Assembly (NCBI GenBank): GCA_023389595.1
Contig: JAEWEF010000008.1
Span: 1-61,655, forward strand
DNA length: 61,655 nucleotides
Reading direction: 5' to 3'
From: Fusobacteriota bacterium
Lineage (GTDB): Bacteria > Fusobacteriota > Fusobacteriia > Fusobacteriales > Fusobacteriaceae
This document shows positions 52,446 through 61,559 of this stretch, in pieces. The translations under genes and the position numbers were made by a program. The first letter of the stretch is position 1. Every line of letters begins with the position of its first letter. The notes under the pieces are model-generated. The model was not told the DNA's origin. It saw nothing but the letters and a program-made list of their open reading frames with translations, and searched no databases.

Positions 52446-55130
52446 TTATTTACCAAGTATAAAGTCTATATCTTTTAAACTTAATTTTTTAGCTAAAAGA
52501 TTGTCATCGATTATCAAACTTTCTAAAAGTTTCCTTTTTTCTTCTTGCAATTGTAATATTTTCTCTTCTATTGTATCTTTTAATATTAATTTATATGCAA
52601 AAACTTTTCTATCTTGACCAAGTCTGTAAGCTCTATCTACTGCTTGACTCTCAACCGTTTTATTCCACCAAGGATCGTGTATAAAAATAGTATCGGCAGC
52701 CGTCAAATTTAATCCTACTCCGCCAGTTTTAAGTGTCATTAAAAACACCTTATATCTTCCATTCTTTTGGAATTTTTTTACTAAGCTTTCTCTATCTTTA
52801 GTTTCTCCTGTCATTTTAAGATATTTTATATTACTCTTTTCTAATTTTTTTGCTATTCCATCTAAAGAATTTAAATAATTTGTAAAAACTAAAACTTTAT
52901 GATTATTTCTGACTGCAGTTATAATATTCTCAACTAAAACTTCACTCTTACTAGAAGTTACATTTTTGTTTTTAAATTCTGGACAACTTGTTAAATACCT
53001 AAGTTCATTTATAGCTTGTAATATGAAAAATTTTCTATCTATATCAACACCATTCATATTATTTTTTAACTTATCATAATAAAATTTTCTTTTCTCTTCA
53101 TAAAGTTTTTTATGTTCTTGATTCATTTCTACGTAAATAGTTTTTTCAATTTTATCTGGTAAGTCGTCTAAAACTTCTTTTTTTACTCTTCTTAATATAA
53201 ATGGATATATTTTTTTTCTAAGTTCTTCTATAATTGACTTATCTCTATATGTGTATATTGGAGATATATAATATTTATAAAAATGTTCATATGTTCCAAG
53301 CATATCTGGATTTAAAAACTTAAATAAAGAATATAACTCATTTAAGTTATTTTCTATTGGAGTTCCACTAAGTGCAAGTTTTTTATCTGATTTAAGCATC
53401 ATCACAGCTTTTGTAGTTTGAGAGTTTATGTTTTTTATATTTTGTGATTCGTCAAGTATAATTAATCCAAATTTTATTTTCATCAAATTTTTTACATCGT
53501 TTCTAACTGTTCCGTAAGAAGTCAATATTAAATCACAATCATCAAAAACATCAGCTTTTCTGTTCGTTCCATAATATACTCCAACTTTTAAATTTCCAGA
53601 AAACTTTTTAACCTCATTTTCCCAGTTAAATATTAAACTTTTTGGCATGATAACCAAAGTTTTCCCTAATTCTTTTTTCAAGTTTGATACAAGAGTTATT
53701 GCTTGTAGTGTTTTCCCTAATCCCATATCATCAGCAAGACAAGCTCCAAATCCATTTTGCAATAAATATTTCAACCACGCGTAACCATATTTTTGATACT
53801 CTCTTAACTCTGCATTAATATTTTTTATTTTTATATTATCAGTACTTATTTTATTTATTCCTTCATAAAATTCAGTTTTAGCATTAAAATTTGCAAATAA
53901 TAATTTTTCGTCAAGCATATCTTCCAAAATAGGAATATCAAAAAAGGATAATTTTATTTTTTTCTTTTCTTTATCCAGAAATATTCTCTCTAATTTTTCT
54001 AAATATTTTTTATTTATTAGAGCACTACTTCCGTCAGATAAAACAATATACGAGTCCCTCTTATAAGAATCCAGTATCTGTTGTATAGAAAATTTTTCTC
54101 CCTCTATGTCAACTTCAAACTCTCCCTCTAAAAAATCTATAGAATGACTGAAGTTTCCAGTTATTTTTGGTTTAACGGCTCTAACATTATATTTTCTTAA
54201 CTTTTCCGTTCCTATTATGTTATATTTGTTTGAAAGTTCTATCAATTCTCTTATTACAAATATTTTTGCTATTTCTTCACCTAATATTATATTTCCATCG
54301 TCGTCTATATAGTAAAAAGATTTCTTTTCTAATTTTTTTTGTATTTTAGATAAAATTTTGGTAAATTCTTCTTTTCCTCTCTTCATTAAATTTATATCTA
54401 CATCAGAAACATATATTTTTTTAGCTATTTCATCAACGATAGCAGCTTTATTAATTTGATTAGAATTAAAAAAATTATAATCCATTGTTGAAAGAATGAA
54501 ATTAAGCTTCATACTTAGGCTATTATCTATCGATATTTTTTCGATAATTAGTTGCAAAATTGGATGTTTGTTGTTCTGAACCACAACATAATCTAAATAT
54601 CTAATATCTATATTTTTGTAATTTTTTAACACTAAAGTGAGAAATCCTTCTAAATCGTATTTACTTAATTTAGTAAATAATCCATTTATATCATACATAT
54701 AATTTTCAACAATATCTACTTTATATATATTGATACCATCATAAATATAATTGTCGACTATACAAATACATTCAGTTTCATTATCATTTATTTCTAGTTT
54801 AGTTATAAGTGTGTCTTCATCAAGATTAGCAATAACTAAATCTACACTTTCAGAGTTGATTAATTCTATTTTTTCAAAATTAGTATTGTATAATTTGTTC
54901 TCTGATAAAATCATTTCTAGCAATTCAGAATTATCATCTAAATATATTTCATCCGATTCATCTTCCCAAGAAATATTAAAGCTATTTAATTTTGTTTCAG
55001 CTATGTTATTATTTATTTGATTTTTTTCTAAATTTTTATAATCGTACACTAAATTTTTATTTTCGTCATATAATCTAATAAGAAATTTATCATCCAGTTT
55101 ATCAATTACATAATATTTAACTATTTTCAT
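52446..55130 (-). CDS. SNF2-family DEAD/DEAH-like helicase
   Basis: An 894-aa ATPase. The N-terminal about 430 residues include a SNF2-associated region (DFLEGEFEVDIEGEKFSIQQILDSYKRDSYIVLSDGSSALI). The motor has ADDMGLGKTLQAI (Walker A), LILTSYGTVRND, LIILDESQNIKN (motif II, DESQ in place of DEAH or DEAQ), ALSGTPIENNL (III), LMTLKTGGVGLNL (V) and QAVDRAYRLGQDRKV (VI). Bacterial SNF2 enzymes remodel DNA-protein complexes. SD TGGAGA is in the end of the upstream MBL gene. Confidence 0.92.
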   Translation of the reverse strand: MKIVKYYVIDKLDDKFLIRLYDENKNLVYDYKNLEKNQINNNIAETKLNSFNISWEDESDEIYLDDNSELLEMILSENKLYNTNFEKIELINSESVDLVIANLDEDTLITKLEINDNETECICIVDNYIYDGINIYKVDIVENYMYDINGLFTKLSKYDLEGFLTLVLKNYKNIDIRYLDYVVVQNNKHPILQLIIEKISIDNSLSMKLNFILSTMDYNFFNSNQINKAAIVDEIAKKIYVSDVDINLMKRGKEEFTKILSKIQKKLEKKSFYYIDDDGNIILGEEIAKIFVIRELIELSNKYNIIGTEKLRKYNVRAVKPKITGNFSHSIDFLEGEFEVDIEGEKFSIQQILDSYKRDSYIVLSDGSSALINKKYLEKLERIFLDKEKKKIKLSFFDIPILEDMLDEKLLFANFNAKTEFYEGINKISTDNIKIKNINAELREYQKYGYAWLKYLLQNGFGACLADDMGLGKTLQAITLVSNLKKELGKTLVIMPKSLIFNWENEVKKFSGNLKVGVYYGTNRKADVFDDCDLILTSYGTVRNDVKNLMKIKFGLIILDESQNIKNINSQTTKAVMMLKSDKKLALSGTPIENNLNELYSLFKFLNPDMLGTYEHFYKYYISPIYTYRDKSIIEELRKKIYPFILRRVKKEVLDDLPDKIEKTIYVEMNQEHKKLYEEKRKFYYDKLKNNMNGVDIDRKFFILQAINELRYLTSCPEFKNKNVTSSKSEVLVENIITAVRNNHKVLVFTNYLNSLDGIAKKLEKSNIKYLKMTGETKDRESLVKKFQKNGRYKVFLMTLKTGGVGLNLTAADTIFIHDPWWNKTVESQAVDRAYRLGQDRKVFAYKLILKDTIEEKILQLQEEKRKLLESLIIDDNLLAKKLSLKDIDFILGK

Positions 55131-55131
55131 T

Positions 55132-55848
55132 TTATTCTCCAGATAGGATTTCTTGCATACTGTCGCTTATTCTAACTACTTTTACATCTTCATCTTTAAA
55201 TAAATTTAAAAATCCATCCATGGCTGAATAATCGTACGAAAAATGAATAGGTATCATAACTTTAGGTTTTAATTCACTATAAAATATCTTTGCTCCGTCA
55301 TAAACATTTTCTTCTAATCTTGGATCTACTAATACAAATGCAATATCAATTCTATCCAATTTTTTTATTTTATTTATTTCTTCTAAATAAGAATTCAACA
55401 TATATTTTCTATCTTCTTCTGTATCTTCATTCCAGTTCCAATAATGAAGATCTCCTGGATGAAAAATATTTTTTCCTTCTATATTAATATAAAAAGACAC
55501 TCCTTCGTCAGTTGATGAAAAAACATTTAGTTGTATATCATCTATTTTTAATTCATCTCCAGCTTTTACAAAAGTTATATTATCATCATTATCAATTACA
55601 ATATCATCACTAAAAATATATTTTATAGTATTATTTTGTTCTCTCCAAGTTAGAATCTCTTTATTAAAATGATCTAAATGACTATGGCTTGAAAAAATAT
55701 ATATATTTTTCTTATTATTTTTTATATATTTTGATATTAATTCATCTTTTTCTTTTTCATATCCATTAGGCACTTTATAAAAATCAAATATTAACGTATT
55801 ATGTTCTAAATCTATTAAAAATCCACTGTGAAATATGTAATAAATCAT
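55132..55848 (-). CDS. MBL-fold metallo-hydrolase
   Basis: A 238-aa protein with the zinc motif SSHSHLDHF (His55, His57, Asp59, His60) and further ligands in FHPGDLHYWNW and MIPIHFSYD. It resembles UlaG/beta-lactamase-like hydrolases of unknown substrate. The first gene of the unit with the SNF2 helicase: their stop and start are 1 base apart. SD AAAGGAG precedes the ATG. Confidence 0.88.
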   Translation of the reverse strand: MIYYIFHSGFLIDLEHNTLIFDFYKVPNGYEKEKDELISKYIKNNKKNIYIFSSHSHLDHFNKEILTWREQNNTIKYIFSDDIVIDNDDNITFVKAGDELKIDDIQLNVFSSTDEGVSFYINIEGKNIFHPGDLHYWNWNEDTEEDRKYMLNSYLEEINKIKKLDRIDIAFVLVDPRLEENVYDGAKIFYSELKPKVMIPIHFSYDYSAMDGFLNLFKDEDVKVVRISDSMQEILSGE

Positions 55849-55950
55849 TTATTTTATACTCCTTTAAAAATTTTATTATTATATTGTACCATCTTTTTCT
55901 AATTTTTAAAAATTAAAAATGTATAGACAAAGATTTTTCACTTTTAAACA

Positions 55951-55990
55951 AAAAAAGATTAAAAATTTAAAAAATTTTTAATCTTTTTTT
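55951..55990 (-). terminator. Terminator of the Smr-aroF-pgeF operon
   Basis: Long AT-rich hairpin, AAAAAAGATTAAAAATTT (55951-55968) with AAATTTTTAATCTTTTTT (55972-55989), loop AAA, T run on the minus strand toward 55950. Confidence 0.75.
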
Positions 55991-56006
55991 AATATAATTA
56001 AGTTAA

Positions 56007-56756
56007 TTAAGAGTTAGACCAATATATAATAGTTCCTCCTCTTCCAGATAACTCTTTATCCCTTCTAAACGAATGCAAATTTTTGTTATCATAAGTACAA
56101 AATTCATTTCTAAAAATATTTTTTTCTTCTACTCCCACACTTTTCAATAGCTCAAAATTAAAAAGTTGGTTATCAAAATATATCTTACCATTATTAATCG
56201 TAAAAGCTTTATCTATTATGTTTTTATCAAATTTATCTTTAAATTTTATTAAGAAATCATTTTTTACTTCATAATTATATTTTGATATAGCTGGCCCAAA
56301 CATAAATTTAATATTTTTTAGATCACTATTGAAATTTTGTTTTAATTTTTCTATAGCTTTTAAAATTATGGCTTGATTACTTCCCATCCACCCAGAATGA
56401 ACTATACCAAAAACGTTATTTTTTATATCAATAAATGTTATAGGTAAACAATCTGCAAATTTACACATTAAGGCAATATTCTTGTTATTAGTTATAAACC
56501 CATCTGTATTATCAAAATAAAATATACTGTCATCAAATACTGAAACAACATTATCACTATGCACTTGTTTTCCTGAAATTAAAATTTTATTATTTATTGA
56601 CAATCTATTAGAAATTTCTTTTTTATCAATAAATCTCACATCTCCGAAATTACTTTTAGTTACTAAAACTGTCACTCCGTATTCTTCAAAATTCTTTAAT
56701 TTTATTAATAAATTATCTTCTTCATATTCAATATTTAAACTTTTTTTTATACTCAT
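56007..56756 (-). CDS. pgeF: Polyphenol oxidase/purine nucleoside phosphorylase family (PgeF/YfiH)
   Basis: A 249-aa cytosolic protein of the DUF152 family. CKFADCLPITFIDIKNN, GIVHSGWMGSNQAII and FGPAISKYNYEV give the metal ligands Cys, His and the conserved acidic residue; the family's usual GPCI cysteine is Ala here. HSFRRDKELSGRGGTIIYW is the typical end. Members have purine nucleoside phosphorylase/adenosine deaminase-like or peptidoglycan-editing activity. The ATG overlaps the aroF stop (ATGA). Confidence 0.88.
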   Translation of the reverse strand: MSIKKSLNIEYEEDNLLIKLKNFEEYGVTVLVTKSNFGDVRFIDKKEISNRLSINNKILISGKQVHSDNVVSVFDDSIFYFDNTDGFITNNKNIALMCKFADCLPITFIDIKNNVFGIVHSGWMGSNQAIILKAIEKLKQNFNSDLKNIKFMFGPAISKYNYEVKNDFLIKFKDKFDKNIIDKAFTINNGKIYFDNQLFNFELLKSVGVEEKNIFRNEFCTYDNKNLHSFRRDKELSGRGGTIIYWSNS

Positions 56757-57757
56757 AAAGTATCTAATTCCTTTTTAAACTCTACAGTTTTAAAAAATTT
56801 TTTTGAAAGTCTTTCAAATGATTCAAAATCTATTGTCTGTCTAGCATCAGATAAAGCACAAGAAGGGTTTTCATGAACCTCAATCATAGCTCCATCAGCT
56901 CCTGCAATTATACCTGAAAGTGTTAGTGGCTCTACAAGTTCCCTTAAACCAGTTCCGTGACTTGCATCTATTATTATTGGTAAATGAGAAAGTTTTTTAA
57001 TAAGTGCTATTGCATTAAGATCAAGAGTATTTCTAGTCATAGTTTCAAATGTTCTTATTCCTCTTTCACATAGTATTATATCCGGATTACCATAACTCAT
57101 TATATATTCTGCTGCCATTAAAAATTCTGTTATAGTTGAAGAAAATCCTCTTTTTAATAATACAGGTTTGCCAATATTCCCTAATTTTTTAAGTAAACTA
57201 AAGTTTTGCATGTTTCTTGCACCTATTTGTATTATATCTGCATATTTAGAAACTAAATCTAAATTTTCTGTATCCATAGCCTCAGTTACAACTAGCATGT
57301 TATTTTCTTCTGCAACTTCTTTTAAATAAATTAATCCTTTTTCTCCCAATCCTTGAAAATCATAAGGTGAAGTTCTTGGTTTGTATGCTCCTCCTCTAAG
57401 TGCAATTGCTCCAAACTCTGAAACTTTTTTAGCAATTTTAGAAAGCATTTCTTTATTTTCTACAGAACAAGGTCCAGCCATTAATATTATGTTACCATTA
57501 CCTATTTTATGCCCTTTTATCTCTACAACTGTATCGGTTTTTTTAAATTCTCTACTAACATATTTATATTTAGCCTCTAATTTTACCATTTCACACTTAT
57601 TATTTTTTAATATTTCTTTTAATTCTTCATCGTTTATAATAGATAGTATTGCAAATTTAATACAATCTTTATCTTCAAATATAAGATATTCAACATTAAT
57701 TTTTTTTAAAATTTCTTCAATATAATTTTTATTAAATTTATCAGTTTTAATATACAT
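56753..57757 (-). CDS. aroF: 3-deoxy-7-phosphoheptulonate synthase
   Basis: DAHP synthase of the type Ib (Thermotoga/Bacillus) class, first step of aromatic biosynthesis, linking PEP and erythrose-4-phosphate. 334 aa: N-terminal ferredoxin-like regulatory domain (1-80), then the barrel with MAGPCSVEN, LRGGAYKPRTSPYDFQGLGE, QIGARNMQNFSLLK, LKRGFSSTI, ILCERGIRTFE and DASHGTG. The aroA and aroC genes of the same pathway lie about 20 kb away. SD AAGGGAG precedes the ATG; the Smr gene is 10 bases upstream. Confidence 0.95.
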   Translation of the reverse strand: MYIKTDKFNKNYIEEILKKINVEYLIFEDKDCIKFAILSIINDEELKEILKNNKCEMVKLEAKYKYVSREFKKTDTVVEIKGHKIGNGNIILMAGPCSVENKEMLSKIAKKVSEFGAIALRGGAYKPRTSPYDFQGLGEKGLIYLKEVAEENNMLVVTEAMDTENLDLVSKYADIIQIGARNMQNFSLLKKLGNIGKPVLLKRGFSSTITEFLMAAEYIMSYGNPDIILCERGIRTFETMTRNTLDLNAIALIKKLSHLPIIIDASHGTGLRELVEPLTLSGIIAGADGAMIEVHENPSCALSDARQTIDFESFERLSKKFFKTVEFKKELDTL

Positions 57758-57767
57758 AATTCTCCCT

Positions 57768-58031
57768 TTAATCTACTCTCTTTTTTGGCAAAACATATGT
57801 TACTCCAGGATTAATTCCTATTCTATAATCAAGCCTATCCTTATTAATTTGTAAAAAACTTCTAAGTCTTTTTAAAATAGAAGGATCGACAGAAAATTTA
57901 TTTGCACCGTATCCATGTATAACGATAATTTCTCTAAAATCTTTTTTCTTTACTGCTTCATTGTATTTTTTTTTAAAAACTTCTAAAGCTGTTTTGCTAT
58001 CCATCATATGTAAGTCTATTTCGTTATACAT
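57768..58031 (-). CDS. Stand-alone Smr domain protein
   Basis: An 87-aa protein that is only a Smr domain, as found at the end of MutS2. DLH at residues 6-8 and IIVIHGYGANKF at about 35-46 are the two motifs needed for nuclease activity of the fold. The rest (RLDYRIGINPGVTYVLPKKR) fits. SD GAGGAC precedes the ATG. It starts an operon with aroF and pgeF. Substrate (branched DNA or RNA) is unknown. Confidence 0.85.
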   Translation of the reverse strand: MYNEIDLHMMDSKTALEVFKKKYNEAVKKKDFREIIVIHGYGANKFSVDPSILKRLRSFLQINKDRLDYRIGINPGVTYVLPKKRVD

Positions 58032-58072
58032 TTTAGTCCTCTCTAATTTTTATTTTAAAATTATTTATTACA

Positions 58073-58081
58073 TATTATATC
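58073..58081 (-). promoter_or_regulatory. Extended -10 promoter of the Smr-aroF-pgeF operon
   Basis: TGATATAAT on the minus strand, about 42 bases before the ATG at 58031, with no clear -35. Confidence 0.5.
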
Positions 58082-58262
58082 ATATTTTTAAGCTTTTTTA
58101 TATCTTAGTATTTTAGTAAATTTATAAATTATATTTTAATATTATAAAATTTTAATAGTTTACTTTTTTAGTTTTTTTAAATTTTATTCTTTATCTTCAA
58201 AACATTTAATCTTTTAATGAAACATATAATAATATAAAATTACAACTTTTTTTACAAATAAT

Positions 58263-58290
58263 TTGATTTTTTAGAATAATAATATATAAT
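58263..58290 (+). promoter_or_regulatory. Promoter of the AbgT-family transporter gene
   Basis: -35 TTGATT (58263-58268), 16-base spacer, -10 TATAAT (58285-58290). The rest of the gap 58032-58329 is AT-rich with no other structure seen apart from the divergent Smr promoter. Confidence 0.65.
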
Positions 58291-58329
58291 ATCAATAAGA
58301 CTCAAAAAAAATATTTAATGGAGGTATGT

Positions 58330-59868
58330 ATGGCTGAAAATACTAAAAAGAAATTTAGCTTCCTTGACATGGTAGAAAAGGGCGGGAATAAACTTCCACA
58401 TCCAATTACACTATTTTTCTATTTTGTTCTAGTTGTTATTGCTATTTCTGTAATTTGTTCTATGATGGGAGTGAGTGTTACTTATAATGCTCTTGATAGA
58501 AAAACTATGGAATTTCATGAAACCACTGTTGCAGTTAAATCTTTATTATCTAAAGATGGGATTAATTATATATTCTCTTCTATGGTTTCTAACTATACAG
58601 GTTTTGCTCCACTAGGAACAGTTCTTGTTGCACTTATCGGTATAGGTGTATGTGAAGGAAGTGGACTTATGTCTGCTACTCTAAGAAGAGTAGTTACCGC
58701 TACTCCAAGAAGAGCTATAACAGCTGTAGTAGTTCTTGCTGGTGTTATGTCTAATATAGCTTCTGACGCTGGATATGTTGTTTTAGTTCCTCTAGGTGCT
58801 TTAGTTTTCCTTTCTTTCGGAAGACATCCATTAGCAGGACTCGCAGCAGCGTTTGCAGGCGTTTCTGGAGGATTTTCTGCTAACTTACTACTTTCAACAA
58901 CTGATCCTCTACTTTCGGGTATAACAACAGAATCTGCAAGGTTATTAGATCACAATTATTTCGTTAACCCTGCTAGCAACTACTATTTTATGTTTATTTC
59001 AACTTTTATTTTAACTATACTTGGTACTATAATAACAGAAAAAGTTGTAGAACCTAGATTAGGAAAATATGAAGGCGAATTAACTCATGCTCATGAAGAC
59101 TTAACAGATGTTGAAAGAAAAGGTCTTAAATATGCAAAATGGACAGTAATATTATTTTTAATATTAATGTTAGTTTTAACTATTCCTTCTAATGCTCTTT
59201 TAAGAGGTGCCGATGGAACATTAAAAAATTTCACATCTAAAGGTCTTATCCCAGCATTAATGTTTTTCTTCTTACTTCCTGGTATGGTTTATGGAAAAAT
59301 AACTGGAAGTATTAAAAACGATAAAGATCTAGCAAAAATTATGGGTAAATCTATGTCAACAATGGGTGGCTACCTAGCACTTACATTTGTTGCAGCTCAG
59401 TTTATTGCTTATTTCGGATACACTAATCTTGGTACTTTATTAGCTGTAAAAGGTGCTGAGTTTCTAAAATCTATAGGATTTACAGGTCTACCTTTAATAA
59501 TAGTATTTGTTATAGTTGCTGCTTTCATAAATTTATTTATGGGATCTGCATCAGCAAAATGGGCTATTATGGCTCCAGTTTTTGTTCCTATGTTAATGCA
59601 ATTAGGATATAGTCCTGAATTTACTCAAATGGCATATAGAATAGGTGACTCTTCTACAAATATAATTTCGCCTTTAATGACTTACTTTGCTATGATAGTT
59701 ACATTTATGCAAAACTATGAAAAAGATAGCGGAATGGGAACTCTAATATCTATGATGCTTCCTTACTCTATAGCTTTCTTAATAGGATGGACTATACTAT
59801 TAATAATATGGTTTGTATTCGGCCTACCAATAGGACCTGGTGCTGGTATATTTATGCAAGCTCTATAA
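58330..59868 (+). CDS. AbgT family transporter (p-aminobenzoyl-glutamate or related uptake)
   Basis: A 512-aa polytopic inner membrane protein. FLDMVEKGGNKLPHPITLFFYFVL is the family start; SNIASDAGYVVLVPLGALVF, GGFSANLLLSTTDPLLSG, FMGSASAKWAIMAPVFVPML and YRIGDSSTNIISPLMTYFAMI are the hairpin and Na+/substrate blocks. Known members import p-aminobenzoyl-glutamate or export sulfonamides; substrate here is unknown. An ATG at 58318 lies in the SD, so ATG 58330 (SD GGAGG, 5 bases) is used. It is a single gene. Confidence 0.93.
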   Translation: MAENTKKKFSFLDMVEKGGNKLPHPITLFFYFVLVVIAISVICSMMGVSVTYNALDRKTMEFHETTVAVKSLLSKDGINYIFSSMVSNYTGFAPLGTVLVALIGIGVCEGSGLMSATLRRVVTATPRRAITAVVVLAGVMSNIASDAGYVVLVPLGALVFLSFGRHPLAGLAAAFAGVSGGFSANLLLSTTDPLLSGITTESARLLDHNYFVNPASNYYFMFISTFILTILGTIITEKVVEPRLGKYEGELTHAHEDLTDVERKGLKYAKWTVILFLILMLVLTIPSNALLRGADGTLKNFTSKGLIPALMFFFLLPGMVYGKITGSIKNDKDLAKIMGKSMSTMGGYLALTFVAAQFIAYFGYTNLGTLLAVKGAEFLKSIGFTGLPLIIVFVIVAAFINLFMGSASAKWAIMAPVFVPMLMQLGYSPEFTQMAYRIGDSSTNIISPLMTYFAMIVTFMQNYEKDSGMGTLISMMLPYSIAFLIGWTILLIIWFVFGLPIGPGAGIFMQAL

Positions 59869-59891
59869 TTAGAAATTTATAAATAATAATC

Positions 59892-59924
59892 AAACTGCAC
59901 TTAAACATTAAGTGCAGTTTTTAT
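59892..59924 (+). terminator. Terminator of the AbgT gene
   Basis: AAACTGCACTTAA (59892-59904) pairs perfectly with TTAAGTGCAGTTT (59908-59920), loop ACA, then T run. Confidence 0.9.
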
Positions 59925-60069
59925 TATATATTTTAAAATTTTTTCTGACACAGTACTATGAAATAAGAAATAAATTAAATTAACCTGAAACAAATTATTA
60001 TTCATTTATATAAAAAATAGTACTATCTATAATACAAAATTAAGTTATTTCTAAGAAATTATTTAAATA

Positions 60070-60106
60070 AAAAAAGGACTGAATAAAAACATCAGTCCTT
60101 TTTAAA
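60070..60106 (-). terminator. Terminator of gltS
   Basis: AAAAAGGACTGA (60071-60082) with TCAGTCCTTTTT (60092-60103), loop of 9; T run on the minus strand. The gap 59925-60069 holds nothing else I can identify. Confidence 0.85.
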
Positions 60107-60125
60107 AAGTTTTATATTTTATTAT

Positions 60126-61310
60126 TTAACTAAGAACTAAGAAACTAGCAAATGTAGTAATAACTGTAGCATTTATAACATCTATGAATAGAGATCCAAC
60201 TATAGGAACTGCTAAGAAAGCCTTAGTTGAAAAACCATTAGTAGAACAGAAAGTTTCCATGTTCGCCATAGCGTTTGGTGTTGCTCCTAATCCAAATCCA
60301 CAGTGTCCACAAGCTATAACTGCTGCGTCGTAATCTCTTCCCATAATGTTGAAAGTTACGAAGTAAGCAAATAGTCCCATAATAACTGTTTGAGTTAATA
60401 ATATTATTATTAGAGGTATAGCAAGGTCAGCTAGTTCCCATAACTTCATACTCATTAATGCCATCGATAAGAATAATTCAAGTGCTATTCCACCAACTAT
60501 ATTTATTTCAGCGAAAGGAACGTGCTTTTTAGATGCATCCATAACATTTCTTATTATTACTGCAATTATCATTGTAGATATATATACAGGTAAAGTTATT
60601 CCCATTTGTTTTATAAAAGGATTTAAAGTAACTCCTATTCCAGATGCTATCCCTATTAAAGCAACAGCATTGAATATTGATTTTTCTGTAACTGGAGTTG
60701 ATTCATTAGAATTTTTTATACTTTTTATTCCTTCAGTTGATTTTAGGTTGTTTTTCACAAGAAGTCTTCTTCCAATAGGACCACCTATCAAACATCCAGT
60801 AACCAATCCATATGTAGCAGAAGCAATTGCAACTACAGTAGCCCCATTAGCTCCTAAATTTTCAAGATAAGGTCCGAAAGCTCCAGAAGTTCCATGTCCT
60901 CCTGTTAAAGGTATAGACCCAGCAGCTAATCCTAGTAATGGATCTAAGCCTAACACCTTAGCTAATCCAACACCTACACCATTTTGTATAAGAACTAATA
61001 TAACAGCTGATATAAGGAATAGAACAACTCCTATACCCCCATTTTTAAGTTCTTTAAAACTAGCTGAAAATCCAACACTAGTAAAGAAAGCAACCATTAG
61101 GAAATCTTTTATTTCTCCATTAAAGCTAACAGAAAAAGTTCCAGTGTTGTGTCCAACTAGTAAAATTAATGAAAATATTCCTCCTCCAACAACTGCAGCT
61201 GGTATAAAATATTTTTGTAGGAAATTAACTTTAGATTTAATAAATTTCCCTAAAAGAAGTAGAATTATAGCAAAACCAACTGTTTGCATCATATTCATTG
61301 AATATTCCAT
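60126..61310 (-). CDS. gltS: Sodium/glutamate symporter GltS
   Basis: A 394-aa ESS-family permease with two inverted halves. The re-entrant loop motifs GLAAGSIPLTGGHGTSGAFGP and GHCGFGLGATPNAMANME (both glycine-rich) are diagnostic. It imports glutamate with Na+. In a fusobacterial amino acid fermenter glutamate is a prime energy source. SD AGGAGG precedes the ATG; a near-consensus promoter lies just upstream. It is transcribed away from the AbgT gene's end (convergent). Confidence 0.96.
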   Translation of the reverse strand: MEYSMNMMQTVGFAIILLLLGKFIKSKVNFLQKYFIPAAVVGGGIFSLILLVGHNTGTFSVSFNGEIKDFLMVAFFTSVGFSASFKELKNGGIGVVLFLISAVILVLIQNGVGVGLAKVLGLDPLLGLAAGSIPLTGGHGTSGAFGPYLENLGANGATVVAIASATYGLVTGCLIGGPIGRRLLVKNNLKSTEGIKSIKNSNESTPVTEKSIFNAVALIGIASGIGVTLNPFIKQMGITLPVYISTMIIAVIIRNVMDASKKHVPFAEINIVGGIALELFLSMALMSMKLWELADLAIPLIIILLTQTVIMGLFAYFVTFNIMGRDYDAAVIACGHCGFGLGATPNAMANMETFCSTNGFSTKAFLAVPIVGSLFIDVINATVITTFASFLVLS

Positions 61311-61344
61311 AGAAACCTCCTAAATAAATTTTTATTGCGAATAA

Positions 61345-61373
61345 ATATTAATATATTTTAAATAATTAGTCAA
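61345..61373 (-). promoter_or_regulatory. gltS promoter
   Basis: Minus strand: -35 TTGACT (61373-61368), 17-base spacer, -10 TAATAT (61350-61345). The gap 61374-61559 up to purA is AT-rich with no clear terminator for purA. Confidence 0.75.
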
Positions 61374-61559
61374 GTAAATATATTAAAATAAATTATAAAA
61401 ATCTTTTTAGGAATTAAAAGTACTTTTTTAGAACACTTTTGTTTTATAATGTTATGTATTATAAAAGTTATTAAAAAATAAAGAAAAATCATTAAATTAA
61501 TTCATACTTAATATATATTTTATATATTTTGTTGTAAATTCATCATAAAAAATATATAT

